This document shows positions 6,823 through 15,333 of a DNA stretch of 64,000 bases, one piece after another. Position 1 is the first letter of the stretch. Each line of letters starts with the position of its first letter. Under the pieces are notes generated by a model. The model made no database searches. It was not told the DNA's origin and saw only the letters and a list, made by a program, of their open reading frames with translations. Position numbers and translations under genes: made by a program. The stretch covers positions 1,736,001 to 1,800,000 of the forward strand of contig OZ245724.1 of assembly GCA_965227035.1 (NCBI GenBank). The letters run 5' to 3'. This stretch comes from CBDDFQ01 sp965227035 (GTDB taxonomy: Bacteria > Pseudomonadota > Gammaproteobacteria > Burkholderiales > Burkholderiaceae_C).

Positions 6823-7710
6823 ATGGCAGACAAAGACCCCTCCCAAAATTTCCCCGCTGGCTACGAGCCAGCCAAAGTCTGGACATGGGAGCAAGGCAAT
6901 GGCGGGCAGTTTGCGAACATCAACCGCCCTGTTGCGGGCGCTATGTCCGAAAAGGCGCTGCCGATCGGCAAACATCCGCTGCAGCTTTATTCGCTCGGCA
7001 CGCCCAACGGCGTGAAAGTAACGATCATGCTGGAAGAGTTGCTCGCGCTTGGCATCAAGGATGCCGAGTACGACGCCTGGTTGATCAATATCCTCAAGGG
7101 CGATCAATTCGGATCAGGTTTCGTTGAAATCAATCCGAACTCCAAGATCCCTGCGCTGGTCGATCGAACGACCGCAGAGCCCACGCGTGTGTTCGAAAGC
7201 GGATCGATCCTGCTCTACCTGGCGCGCAAGTTCGACGCGCTGCTACCCCAGGATCACAAAGCCAACACCGAGGCCATGAACTGGCTGTTCTGGCAGATGG
7301 GATCCGCGCCTTACGTCGGCGGCGGCTTCGGGCACTTTTATGCCTATGCACCCATGCGCATCAAATACGCGATCGATCGATTCTCGATGGAGATCAAGCG
7401 GCAGTTCGACGTGCTCGACAGACATCTGAGCGAAAACCGGTACATGGCCGGCAATGAATACTCGATTGCCGACATCGCCATCTGGCCCTGGTATGGCGTG
7501 ATCGCGCTCAACGAAATGTACGGCGACGCTGGCAAATTTCTGGAAGTGGAAAGCTACAAAAATTTCCAGCGATGGAGCGCCGAAATTGCGAGCCGCCCTG
7601 CGGTGAAACGAGGCCGGATGGTGAATCGCATCAACGGCGATCTTTCGATGCAGCTGCATGAGCGGCACGATGCTTCGGATTTCGACACGAAGACGCAGGA
7701 CAAGCTGTAG
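6823..7710 (+). CDS. yghU: YghU-like glutathione S-transferase / disulfide reductase
   Basis: A 295-residue cytoplasmic GST-fold protein that closely matches my recollection of E. coli YghU along its whole length. Shared segments include AKVWTWEQGNGGQFANINRP near the N-terminus, QLYSLGTPNGVKVTIMLEEL, NPNSKIPAL, RVFESGSILLYLA and LHERHDASDF near the end. YghU binds two glutathione molecules and has disulfide-bond reductase activity. The thioredoxin-like domain occupies roughly residues 45-130 and the helical domain the rest. The ATG at 6823 was chosen over an in-frame upstream start because it has AGGAG five bases ahead and matches the family start. It lies outside the island and stands alone, with a convergent gene downstream. 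Confidence 0.9.
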   Translation: MADKDPSQNFPAGYEPAKVWTWEQGNGGQFANINRPVAGAMSEKALPIGKHPLQLYSLGTPNGVKVTIMLEELLALGIKDAEYDAWLINILKGDQFGSGFVEINPNSKIPALVDRTTAEPTRVFESGSILLYLARKFDALLPQDHKANTEAMNWLFWQMGSAPYVGGGFGHFYAYAPMRIKYAIDRFSMEIKRQFDVLDRHLSENRYMAGNEYSIADIAIWPWYGVIALNEMYGDAGKFLEVESYKNFQRWSAEIASRPAVKRGRMVNRINGDLSMQLHERHDASDFDTKTQDKL

Positions 7711-7738
7711 GGTTCAGGAGCTCGGGTTGGGCAGCGTG

Positions 7739-8392
7739 TCAACCGTACCGAGTCACATAGGCATCGATGTCGCCCACCACCTCGCCGCCAACCATGGGCA
7801 GACACTCTGGCGCGAAGTCCTGCCGAAAACGTCCTCCGCACTTGTCCACCTCGTCGATGAAGCGTTGCAGATTTTTCGCGGCGCCGGTTGCCGGCAGGTC
7901 ATGCAGAACGGTCACCGACCAGTCGCGTGACTTGCAGGACGCAATGGCGACGTCGACCCAGCCGTCAAGATCGACCCAGTCTTTCGGCACGTTGTTCCAC
8001 AACACGCAGGTCGATCGCGTCTCCTCCAGATACGCCTGCACGCGGTCGTTCAGAAGACGCTTGTCGAGATTGCCGCCGCCACCGAATGGCCTGAACAGCC
8101 GCTCTTCACCAGCAAGATCCCCAATCACCCGCTGAGTAGCCTCCAGCTCCATCTCGATCATGTCGTGCTCGTCACGCTGACCCAATGGCACGGAATGCGT
8201 CCATGTGTGATTGCCGATCCAATGGCCCTCCGATACTGCCCGCTCCATGAGTTCACGCCTTCCCGGCAACGACGCGTGCTTGCCGACCACGAAGAACGTA
8301 CTGCGAATATTGTTGGCCGCCAGAATGTCGAGAATCAACGGCGTCACTTCAGGCGTGGGACCGTTGTCGAAGGTAAGGGTCACATCGAACAT
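7739..8392 (-). CDS. Polysaccharide deacetylase (NodB-fold) family hydrolase
   Basis: A 217-residue NodB-homology protein, probably cytoplasmic since no signal peptide is seen. Motif 1 reads TFDNGP where the family has TFDDGP, so the second Asp, normally a metal ligand, is Asn. Motif 2 GNHTWTHS keeps both metal histidines, and motif 3 reads RPFGGGGN. The ATG at 8392 begins MFDVTLTFDNGP, the usual distance before motif 1, and lies 10 bases after the stop of the monooxygenase gene. It is the last gene of a five-gene operon with VOC and FAD-monooxygenase enzymes. A role hydrolysing an amide or imide intermediate, as PuuE-type relatives do, is more likely than sugar deacetylation, but the substrate is unknown. 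Confidence 0.8.
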   Translation of the reverse strand: MFDVTLTFDNGPTPEVTPLILDILAANNIRSTFFVVGKHASLPGRRELMERAVSEGHWIGNHTWTHSVPLGQRDEHDMIEMELEATQRVIGDLAGEERLFRPFGGGGNLDKRLLNDRVQAYLEETRSTCVLWNNVPKDWVDLDGWVDVAIASCKSRDWSVTVLHDLPATGAAKNLQRFIDEVDKCGGRFRQDFAPECLPMVGGEVVGDIDAYVTRYG

Positions 8393-8402
8393 GCGTCGCT
8401 TT

Positions 8403-9593
8403 CTATATCGGTGTCGACATCGCGTCGTACTCGTAGACCCATCCGTAAATTTCGGTGTTTTTCTTGGCATGAAAGTGCGCGGTGACGTACGCAGCCGCAG
8501 TCTCTTCGTTAGCCAGCTCGGGGTTGTGGAATGTCTTTACGTTTTCGTTCGCGCCACTCACTATCCGCGCGGTCCGAGACTTGCGAGCGCCTTCGTATTT
8601 TTGGAGGGCGGTCTCGGCATCCGGGTATTCGGTAATGGCGCGCGCGAGAACCATCCCGTCTTCGATGGCCATGTTCGCGCCCTGCGCCATGAACGGAAGC
8701 GTGGGGTGACACGCATCACCCAGCAGGGTCACACGGCCCACCGACCATTTGGGCAACTCGCTATGCGTTAGCAATGCCCACTTGTAGGGGACGTCTATCT
8801 TGGACACGATTTCCTTGACGTCGTCGTGCCACGGGGCGAAATCGTCCAACACTTCTTCGATGGTCCCTCGCTCGGTCCAGCTCTCGACCTTCCAGTCATC
8901 GCGCTCGATAGCGGCGACGAAGTTCAACAACTCACCGCGTCGCAGCGGGTACATGACGACATGCCCATGAGGTCCGATCCAGTTGGTTCCGACCACCCTG
9001 CGCATAGCCTCCGGAAGCTTGTTCATTTCGATGACGCCTCGCCACGCGCAGAAGCCCGTGAACTTGGCAAGAGATTCGCCGAAAAGCTGCTTGCGAACCT
9101 GTGAATGGACGCCGTCCGCGCCGATCAGCATGGAGCCGCGAACTTTATCGCCATTGCTCAACCTGACCGTGACGCCCTGATCGTCCTGCTCGAACGATTC
9201 GCAGCGGGAACCCAGTTGCAGCGCGTCGGGCTTCAGGCGCTTGAGCTCGGCCAGCAGAACTCGATGGAAGTCGCCGCGATGCACCATCCAATATGGCGCC
9301 CCGTAGATTTTTTCGTTGTCCTGCAGGTTGAAGAGCTCCCAAGTCTGCCCCGTGCTGAACAAGCGCACTTCTTTGCGAAACGGCGTGGTCGCGATCTGCT
9401 GCATTTGCTCGCGCAGACCCAGCGCGCAGAGCACTCGGGTACCGTTTGCACTTATCTGTACGCCGGCGCCGAGTTCCTTCAACTCGGATGCCTGCTCAAA
9501 AATCTTCACATCGATGCCACGTTGCAACATCGACAGTGCCGCGATCAATCCACCGATTCCACCGCCAGCAATTAGAACTGTTGACTTGCTCAA
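8403..9593 (-). CDS. FAD-dependent aromatic-ring monooxygenase (salicylate / 6-hydroxynicotinate hydroxylase type)
   Basis: A 396-residue class A flavin monooxygenase that uses NAD(P)H and oxygen to hydroxylate an aromatic ring. Motifs: the Rossmann GGGIGG (G10-G15), the DG motif GADGVHS (D160-G161) and the GD motif LLGDACHPTLP (G292-D293). The start is TTG, overlapping the TGA of the upstream VOC gene as TTGA (9590-9593), which implies translational coupling. The nearest families by pattern are 3-hydroxybenzoate 6-hydroxylase, salicylate hydroxylase and 6-hydroxynicotinate 3-monooxygenase; the substrate cannot be fixed from sequence. The operon adds a Bug receptor, a VOC metalloenzyme that could cleave the product, an oxidoreductase and a hydrolase, consistent with degradation of an aromatic acid. 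Confidence 0.9.
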   Translation of the reverse strand: MSKSTVLIAGGGIGGLIAALSMLQRGIDVKIFEQASELKELGAGVQISANGTRVLCALGLREQMQQIATTPFRKEVRLFSTGQTWELFNLQDNEKIYGAPYWMVHRGDFHRVLLAELKRLKPDALQLGSRCESFEQDDQGVTVRLSNGDKVRGSMLIGADGVHSQVRKQLFGESLAKFTGFCAWRGVIEMNKLPEAMRRVVGTNWIGPHGHVVMYPLRRGELLNFVAAIERDDWKVESWTERGTIEEVLDDFAPWHDDVKEIVSKIDVPYKWALLTHSELPKWSVGRVTLLGDACHPTLPFMAQGANMAIEDGMVLARAITEYPDAETALQKYEGARKSRTARIVSGANENVKTFHNPELANEETAAAYVTAHFHAKKNTEIYGWVYEYDAMSTPI

Positions 9594-10129
9594 TGGTTAC
9601 TCTCCGCGGCAGGTCTCTCGGCAACCTTGGCCGGCTGTTTGTTCTGACGAGTCGTCCATTCCGCGAGCGCCCTGTGCGCGTCCGCTCTGTACTCGTCGAG
9701 CGTTTTCTTCTCGTATATCCGGGTGGTGAATTCCATCTTCAGATCGTTAGGATCGTAGAAATAGATCGACTTCACGAAGCCGTGGTCGGTAGGCCCAATT
9801 ACCTTCACACCTGCTGCTTCGAGTCGCTTGCGATAGCCCTGCAACTCTTCCTCCGATTCGACCTCCATCGCGAAGTGCTGCAGCCATATCGGCGTCTCGT
9901 CATCGAGCTTCGAAGTCTTTTTGTCGCCAATGTCGAAGAACGCCAGGCTCGAACCATCGGCCAGCTCAAAGAACAGGTGAACGTAGGGGCTGTGTTCGCC
10001 GGTACTGGGAACGGTGTCGGACTGAATGACATGCCCTAGCGGCATGCCGAGAATATCTTCGTAGAAGTGTCGGGTCTCTTCTGCATCGCGGCATTTGTAA
10101 GCCACATGGTGCATTGCGCGAATCGTCAT
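9590..10129 (-). CDS. VOC-family metalloenzyme (glyoxalase / extradiol dioxygenase fold)
   Basis: A 179-residue vicinal-oxygen-chelate protein. Likely metal ligands are the His in MHHVAYKC, the His in IWLQHFAMEV and the Glu in LKMEFTTR, giving the 2-His-1-carboxylate pattern. FYDPNDLKMEF is the family's C-terminal signature. The ATG at 10129 has AGGAGA seven bases ahead; an earlier in-frame start lacks this support. The stop overlaps the TTG start of the monooxygenase gene. Members of the fold include ring-cleaving dioxygenases, glyoxalases and isomerases. Position directly before a ring hydroxylase makes ring cleavage plausible. The C-terminal 45 residues extend beyond the core and are charged. 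Confidence 0.8.
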   Translation of the reverse strand: MTIRAMHHVAYKCRDAEETRHFYEDILGMPLGHVIQSDTVPSTGEHSPYVHLFFELADGSSLAFFDIGDKKTSKLDDETPIWLQHFAMEVESEEELQGYRKRLEAAGVKVIGPTDHGFVKSIYFYDPNDLKMEFTTRIYEKKTLDEYRADAHRALAEWTTRQNKQPAKVAERPAAESNH

Positions 10130-10186
10130 GATCTTGTCTCCTGAAATTGCCGTACTACTTTGTTTTCGATAGATCAATTCGGCAGC

Positions 10187-11179
10187 TCACTGGGGCTGCA
10201 GGTTGATGTCTTTCGCGATCTTCCCGATGGTGGCGAGGTTGTCTTTCACGCGCTGAGTCGCTTCGGCAGGCGAGTTCGCAACGGGCAGCACACCTGCATC
10301 GCGAAGCTTCTGGCGGATTTCGGGTTGCGCGAATAATTTGGCTATCTCCGCCTGGAGCTGATTGATGATTTCTTTCGGCGTGCCCGCAGGTGCCGCGAGT
10401 CCCAGCCAAGGTGTCGTTTCATAGCCGGGCACGCCGGCTTCGTCGATGGTTGGCACGTCAGGCAACAGCGGCGAGCGGACCTTGCTGGTCACTGCAATAG
10501 GACGCGATTTGCCGGATTGGATGTACGGCAGCTGCGTCGCGACATTGTCGAAAATCGAGTCGAGCGTTCCGCCCAGAAAATCGGTGATCTGCGGTGCGCT
10601 GCCCTTGTACGCGACCATCAGAGGCTCGATATTGGCCATTTGTGCGAACTGCATTTGCCCGAGATATTGGTGCGTTCCCGTGCCGATGTTACCCATCGAT
10701 ATCTTGCCCGGCTGCGCCTTCGCAAGCGCAAGGAATTCAGCCAGATTTTTCGCAGGCACGTTGCTGCTGACTACAAGCAACAAAGGGAAATCAGCAAGCA
10801 CCGTGATCGAATCGAAATCCTTCAGAGGGTCGTATCTGAGTTTCTGAAAAACGAACGGGTTGACCGCCATCACACCGCTGCCCGACAGCGCCAACGTATA
10901 ACCATCGGGCTTGGACCTAGCGACGTAATCCATTCCGATCTGCCCTCCTGCGCCAGGGCGAGCTTCCACGACGACCGGCTGTTTCCACACCCGGCTGAGA
11001 TGATCGGCCACCGTGCGAGCAAGCATGTCCGACGTGCCACCGGCCGTCGATGCGAGAACGATGGTGATGGTTCGAGTCGGATAAGGATCGGCCGCGTTTG
11101 CCGCCGTCGAAACCAATCCGGTAAACACCAGCGACAGCGAGGCCGCCAGTACTTTTGCATGCGATGAAATCTTGAACAT
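10187..11179 (-). CDS. Bug-type periplasmic solute receptor (tripartite tricarboxylate transporter family)
   Basis: A 330-residue receptor with a Sec signal peptide (hydrophobic core about residues 9-24, likely cleavage after ANA). Family marks are YPTRTITIVLASTAGGTSD, RPGAGGQIG, KPDGYTL, YKGSAPQITDFLGG and GLAAPAGTP. Bug proteins bind organic acids in the periplasm and are far more numerous than their membrane partners in Alcaligenaceae and relatives; no TctA/TctB genes are visible in this window. It lies inside the IclR-linked operon between the quinone oxidoreductase (36-base gap) and VOC genes, so it probably binds the aromatic acid the operon degrades. Confidence 0.92.
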   Translation of the reverse strand: MFKISSHAKVLAASLSLVFTGLVSTAANAADPYPTRTITIVLASTAGGTSDMLARTVADHLSRVWKQPVVVEARPGAGGQIGMDYVARSKPDGYTLALSGSGVMAVNPFVFQKLRYDPLKDFDSITVLADFPLLLVVSSNVPAKNLAEFLALAKAQPGKISMGNIGTGTHQYLGQMQFAQMANIEPLMVAYKGSAPQITDFLGGTLDSIFDNVATQLPYIQSGKSRPIAVTSKVRSPLLPDVPTIDEAGVPGYETTPWLGLAAPAGTPKEIINQLQAEIAKLFAQPEIRQKLRDAGVLPVANSPAEATQRVKDNLATIGKIAKDINLQPQ

Positions 11180-11215
11180 GTTTTGCTCCTAATAAGCGTG
11201 TTTGTCTCTTTGGTT

Positions 11216-12178
11216 TTAAAAATTCAGCACGATCTTTCCAGTGGCTCCTCCAGCCTTGTTCAACTCGAGTGCGTCCTGCGCCCGCTCGATCGGAAAACGA
11301 TGTTCGATGTGCGTCTTGAAATTGCCCTGCTCCACCAGGCTGGCGACCTCTGCGAGTTGTGCACCGTCGCTCTTCACGCCCACTCGCGCACCGGATGAGT
11401 TCATCGGACGTCCGTCCTGTCCGGGATCGGGCATCAAGACGGTCGTGATCAGGCGACCACCTGGTTTGAGCACTTGCCATGAGCGTTTCTGCACCTCATC
11501 GCCTATCAGGTCGATGACGAGATCGACCGGCTCCACGACGTCTTCGAACGCGAGGTTTTTGTAATCGATCACCTGATCGGCACCGAGCTCGATCACGTAG
11601 TTTTTCTTGGATGCCGATGCAGTGGTGACAACAATGGCGCCCTTCGCTTTCGCGATCTGGATCGCAAAGCCGCCTACGCCGCCAGCACCCGCATGAATGA
11701 GCACGCGTTCGCCCGACTTCAATCCGCCCATCTCGAGCGCTTGCCACGCGGTCAGCGCAGCCAGCGGAATCGAAGCCGCCTCTTCGTCGGACAAACTGGA
11801 AGGTATCTTGACGATTTTGCTTGCAGAGATGGCGACGTGCTGGCGGAACCCGCCGTACAGGCCCACCATGCCGAACACTCGGTCGCCTACTTTCAACGCG
11901 GTGACTCCCGCACCTACGCTCTCGACCGTCCCTGCGATATCGCAACCGAGAACGACCGGCATCGGAAGAGGCATTCGCTGATGTCTTAGGCCGTCGCGAA
12001 TCTTCCAGTCGATGGGGTTGATACCGGCAGCGGTAACTGCGATCAGCACCTCGCCTTCCGCGAGATTGGGCATCGCGCTGCCCTCATACACGGCAGGCTC
12101 GCCATATTGGCGAATGAGTACGGCGCGACTCGCGTCTTTCGATTCATTCGATTTATTCGGGAATGTACTTACAGGCAT
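11216..12178 (-). CDS. NADP-dependent quinone oxidoreductase-like protein (zinc-free MDR family)
   Basis: A 320-residue medium-chain dehydrogenase/reductase without the catalytic zinc cysteines. Features: GEVLIAVTAAGINPIDWKIR, GCDIAGTVESVGAGV, GDRVFGM, the coenzyme motif HAGAGGVGGFAIQIAKAKGA and GADQVIDYK. It would reduce a quinone or enone with NADPH. The ATG at 12178 was chosen; the longer in-frame start would run into the divergent IclR start region. Being first in the operon and divergent from the IclR gene with only 56 bases between, it is probably controlled by that regulator. Confidence 0.85.
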   Translation of the reverse strand: MPVSTFPNKSNESKDASRAVLIRQYGEPAVYEGSAMPNLAEGEVLIAVTAAGINPIDWKIRDGLRHQRMPLPMPVVLGCDIAGTVESVGAGVTALKVGDRVFGMVGLYGGFRQHVAISASKIVKIPSSLSDEEAASIPLAALTAWQALEMGGLKSGERVLIHAGAGGVGGFAIQIAKAKGAIVVTTASASKKNYVIELGADQVIDYKNLAFEDVVEPVDLVIDLIGDEVQKRSWQVLKPGGRLITTVLMPDPGQDGRPMNSSGARVGVKSDGAQLAEVASLVEQGNFKTHIEHRFPIERAQDALELNKAGGATGKIVLNF

Positions 12179-12234
12179 GTAGATCGAGTCCTCATACAAC
12201 GAGACACCATGATTGGATTGAACTTCTGACTTGA

Positions 12235-12993
12235 ATGACGAAAAATTCCCGCGTGATCCAGGGCGCCGCAACGGCTCAGCGAACGCTGCAGTTTCTGAAG
12301 CTGCTGAGTGCGCACAACTCCGCCGGACTGGCGCTGTCCGAAATAGTCGCGATCACGGGGGTCGAGCGTTCTGCGGTTCAACGCGCGTTGTCCACAATGG
12401 TCGAAGAGGGCTTCGCGAGCAAAGCGGTCGGAACCGGTCGCTTTCATCTCGGCGTGATCGCCATGCAGATCGGATTCGCGACCTTCGAGCACTCGCCTCT
12501 CAGAGAAAAGTATCTTTTCGGGATGCAGCGAATTGCACGATCGAGCGGCGACAGTGTTTTTCTGGGCATGCGATTGGGCGACTACGTAATCTGCCTCCAT
12601 CGCGAAGAAGGTTCGGCAGCGATTCGCGCTCCACGCACAAGACCCGGCGACGTTCGGGTGCTCGGCACGACCGCTGGCGGACTCGCGATGTTGTCCGCAC
12701 TCGAAGATGCAGAGATCAAAGAAATTTTTCGCAAACATGAGCACGCATTCACGCAAGCTCGCATGGACTGGAAAACACTTCGCGAAAGAATCTCCGCGAC
12801 ACGCAAATCCGGCTACGCGCGTGTCAGCGACAACGTCAGCGAAGGAGTCAGTGCAATAGGTGTTCGCCTCGACACCTGGAGCAACTTCAAAACCGTCGCG
12901 GCAATCGGTTCCTCGACGTCTCGCATGACCGAAGAACGTCTGACGCTCCTGCACTCGCTTCTTCTTTCGCTGGATAAAGATCAGGTCACCTGA
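12235..12993 (+). CDS. IclR-family transcriptional regulator
   Basis: A 252-residue regulator. The N-terminal winged helix (residues about 10-75) includes LKLLSAHNSAGLALSEIVAI and the recognition segment ERSAVQRALSTMVEEG. The C-terminal effector domain contains GDYVICLHREEG, LGTTAGGLAMLSAL and SGYARVSDNVSEGVSAIGV, typical of IclR ligand pockets. It is divergent from the quinone-oxidoreductase-led catabolic operon across a 56-base gap, so it probably controls that operon in response to its aromatic substrate or an intermediate. Confidence 0.9.
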   Translation: MTKNSRVIQGAATAQRTLQFLKLLSAHNSAGLALSEIVAITGVERSAVQRALSTMVEEGFASKAVGTGRFHLGVIAMQIGFATFEHSPLREKYLFGMQRIARSSGDSVFLGMRLGDYVICLHREEGSAAIRAPRTRPGDVRVLGTTAGGLAMLSALEDAEIKEIFRKHEHAFTQARMDWKTLRERISATRKSGYARVSDNVSEGVSAIGVRLDTWSNFKTVAAIGSSTSRMTEERLTLLHSLLLSLDKDQVT

Positions 12994-13016
12994 TGCGTTA
13001 GGCATCTGCGCCTCTC

Positions 13017-14003
13017 CTACGCGAGCTTGATGTTTGCATCGCGAATGAACTTGCCCCATAGCTCGTTCTGCTTCACGATGAATTTTTCGAAGTCGACCTG
13101 CGACATGGGCTCGACGACCGTCGACAGCTTCTTGTTCAATTCAGCTGGCGCTGGATCCGCCAAAGTTGCCTCGACAGCGTCGTGGACCTTGGCAACGATC
13201 TCCATAGGCGTGCCTGCGGGCGCAAGGATGCCGCCCCACGATCCGTTCTCGAGCGGTATCCCTTGCTCCACGAAAGTCGGCGCATCGGGGAACGCGGGAA
13301 GACGCTGCTTGGCGGTAACCGCGAGAAGCCGAACCGAGCCGGCGCGAACATAGTCGGCCATCGCCGCGACGTGCGTGAACACCGCATTGATCTGACCGCC
13401 CAGCATGCCCTGGAACATGGGTGCCGATCCTTGATAAGGCACGTGAAGCAGATCGACCTTTGCCATGTCTGCAAAAGCCTCGCCGAGAACGTGACCGGCA
13501 CTTCCGACACCACCGGTTCCGAAAGTAATCTGGACCTTTTTATCTTTAGCCCAAGCCTTCAACTGCGCGATGTTGTTGACCGGAATCGACGGCTGCACAG
13601 CCAGCCCCATCGGATAGCCGCCCAACGATGCGACCCCTACAAAATCCTTCACCGCGAACTGCGGATCTTTGTAGAGATGGGGCAGAAGTGAATGCGTGTC
13701 GCCGCTGGAAAATAGCAGCGTGTATCCGTCGGCAGGACTTCTCGCGACGAGCGAATGAGCGATCGCGCCGCTCGCCCCGCCCTTGTTGTCGACGACGATC
13801 GGCTGGCCAAGTCGCTGACTGAGTCCTGCGACCAGCAGTCGCACCGAAACGTCGGCGCCTCCGCCGGCTGGCCATCCGACGACGATCTTGATGGGTTTGT
13901 TCGGATACGCCGACTGCGCAAGAGCCGACCCGCTCATTGCACCGATTCCTCCAAGTGCAACCGCAGAAGTGAACTGACGACGCGTGAGATTCCCGTGGAT
14001 CAT
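13017..14003 (-). CDS. Bug-type periplasmic solute receptor with Tat-like signal
   Basis: A 328-residue Bug receptor. The leader MIHGNLTRRQFTSAVALGG has a twin-arginine pattern (TRRQF) before a hydrophobic stretch, suggesting Tat export, unlike the Sec leaders of the receptors at 10187 and 44712. Family marks include YPNKPIKIVVGWPAGGGADV, GGASGAIAHSLVA, PADGYTLLFSSGDTHS, VPYQGSAPMFQGMLGGQIN and GILAPAGTP. The ATG at 14003 has GAGG seven bases ahead; a TTG eight codons earlier is possible. It is convergent with the IclR gene and has no catabolic partner beside it. Ligand unknown. Confidence 0.9.
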   Translation of the reverse strand: MIHGNLTRRQFTSAVALGGIGAMSGSALAQSAYPNKPIKIVVGWPAGGGADVSVRLLVAGLSQRLGQPIVVDNKGGASGAIAHSLVARSPADGYTLLFSSGDTHSLLPHLYKDPQFAVKDFVGVASLGGYPMGLAVQPSIPVNNIAQLKAWAKDKKVQITFGTGGVGSAGHVLGEAFADMAKVDLLHVPYQGSAPMFQGMLGGQINAVFTHVAAMADYVRAGSVRLLAVTAKQRLPAFPDAPTFVEQGIPLENGSWGGILAPAGTPMEIVAKVHDAVEATLADPAPAELNKKLSTVVEPMSQVDFEKFIVKQNELWGKFIRDANIKLA

Positions 14004-14180
14004 GGTTTGCCTCGCTTTGTTATTCAAATTGACATCGATGGCCGATGCCTTGTCTCTAGTCGCGCCCCAACTAGAAAACTTCTGATGAATAACTTCGATG
14101 GCTTCCGAATCTACGGATCACATAGTGAGCAGAGCTAGGGTTACTCCCGGCGAAAACTCGAAACCATTGCCGATGCAGCA

Positions 14181-14198
14181 CTAACTAACTAACTAACC
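14181..14198. repeat. CTAA microsatellite
   Basis: Four consecutive CTAA units followed by CC, in the gap between two minus-strand genes. Short, with no evident function. Confidence 0.6.
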
Positions 14199-14215
14199 AG
14201 AAATCGTCAAACTAA

Positions 14216-14431
14216 TCAAGAAGACCCCGACCCATCCCGTTCAGCATTGCGCAACGCCTTCCGCGCGAGAAACATCTCATCGCTCTTGTCGTGGAAACGC
14301 TCTTGCAGGGAATCCAGTCGGACCCAATCGCGAGCCTCGGTCGCTTTGACCATCACGTCCATGATCGCCGCAAGTTCGATCGTTCGGGCGCGCATGTCCC
14401 GTTCCAATTGTTTTTTGTCCACTTTACTCAT
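14216..14431 (-). CDS. Small helical protein, function unknown
   Basis: A 71-residue charged protein starting MSKVDKKQLERDMRARTIEL. It is almost entirely predicted helix with heptad-like hydrophobics (LERDMRARTIELAAIMDVMV) and could form a coiled coil; the tail is Gly/Ser rich. The ATG at 14431 has CGGAGA about nine bases ahead. A longer frame upstream has shadow-like composition and was not used. It is divergent from the hemerythrin gene, about 300 bases away. No family recognised. Confidence 0.55.
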   Translation of the reverse strand: MSKVDKKQLERDMRARTIELAAIMDVMVKATEARDWVRLDSLQERFHDKSDEMFLARKALRNAERDGSGSS

Positions 14432-14733
14432 GAGATAGGTCTCCGAGTTGCTTCTACCACCATATGAGGAGTTCTCGAAAAAGTCACTTTCTGAACATTT
14501 TCTCACCCTGCGAAAGCGGGCCAGAAGACAGCAGGTGTCGAGACTCTCCGATGCGCGGTAAGCCGCGCTTCGACCGGCGCGCGATCTTGGGACAACGCGA
14601 CGGTCGGGCAATTTCAACCGTAACGTCCTACATCGTGGAGGCGCGCGCGGTGACTGGAACTTCACCGTCCAGCGGCATGCTTTTGTGTACCGGGCAATAA
14701 GGTCCGGATTTAAAAACCCACGAAGGAAATCAA
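14432..14733. other. Intergenic region between the small helical protein and hemerythrin genes
   Basis: About 300 bases between divergent genes. It should hold both promoters. I saw no strong palindrome, RNA or terminator. The last bases include GAAGGAAATCAA, the ribosome-binding site of the hemerythrin gene. Confidence 0.5.
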
Positions 14734-15276
14734 ATGGCAACCGCAAAAAAGACGTCGAACCGTACAAGTTCCACGGCAACATCGAAAACTACCCCGACAA
14801 AGACACCCGCACGAAAAGCTGCGGTCAAGCAGGCTAAGCCGCAAGAAGCGACCGCCCTTCTGCGTGCAGATCACAAGCTGGTCAGCGACCTGTTCGAGCA
14901 GTTCGAGAAAACGCGATCCGATGCCAAGAAAGCCGCGATAGTCGCGAAGATCTGCAAGGAGCTAAAGGTTCATACGCAGATCGAAGAAGAAATTTTCTAT
15001 CCGGCGGTGAAGCAGGCTCTGAAGGACAAAGAAATGGTGCCTGAGGCGAATGTGGAGCACGCATCGGTCAAGGATCTGATTGCACAAGTCGAAGGCGTGG
15101 AGCCCGGCGGCGAAATGTACGACGCGCGCGTCAAAGTCATGGGTGAGTTCGTCAAACATCACGTGAAGGAAGAGCAGAACGAGATGTTCCCGAAAGCGAA
15201 AAAGACCAAGCTCGACATGTACGCGTTAGGCGAGCAGATGTTCGCGCGCAAGCAGGAGTTGATGGCCGCTCCGTAA
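14734..15276 (+). CDS. Hemerythrin (HHE) domain protein
   Basis: A 180-residue cytoplasmic protein. Residues 1-35 are a disordered Lys/Thr/Ala tail (TKTPARKAAVKQAK). The four-helix HHE domain follows, with di-iron ligand candidates in RADHKLVSDLFEQFE, HTQIEEEIFYP, EHASVKDL and HHVKEEQNEMFP. Such proteins bind oxygen or respond to oxidative or nitrosative stress. AAGGAAATCAA precedes the ATG. The neighbours (BLUF photoreceptor, catalase) fit a stress-response setting. The basic tail could contact nucleic acid, which is speculation. Confidence 0.9.
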   Translation: MATAKKTSNRTSSTATSKTTPTKTPARKAAVKQAKPQEATALLRADHKLVSDLFEQFEKTRSDAKKAAIVAKICKELKVHTQIEEEIFYPAVKQALKDKEMVPEANVEHASVKDLIAQVEGVEPGGEMYDARVKVMGEFVKHHVKEEQNEMFPKAKKTKLDMYALGEQMFARKQELMAAP

Positions 15277-15305
15277 GCGTCTACCTGCTGGTATGAGTTC
15301 ACGCT

Positions 15306-15333
15306 GCGCCACGGCCGCGATGGCCGTCGGCGC
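15306..15333. terminator. Strong hairpin between convergent hemerythrin and BLUF genes
   Basis: GCGCCACGGCC pairs with GGCCGTCGGCGC around a GCGAT loop with one bulged base. It lies at the junction of two convergent genes and has no T-tract, so it may act as a shared transcript-end structure rather than a classical terminator. Confidence 0.45.

Noticed and set aside
6623..6886. Possible minus-strand gene across the partial tRNA copy ending LPDLGSNQGPTD
   Set aside because: The C-terminus is the antisense translation of the tRNA-Asn 3' end, a well-known source of false proteins. No start or domain supports it.
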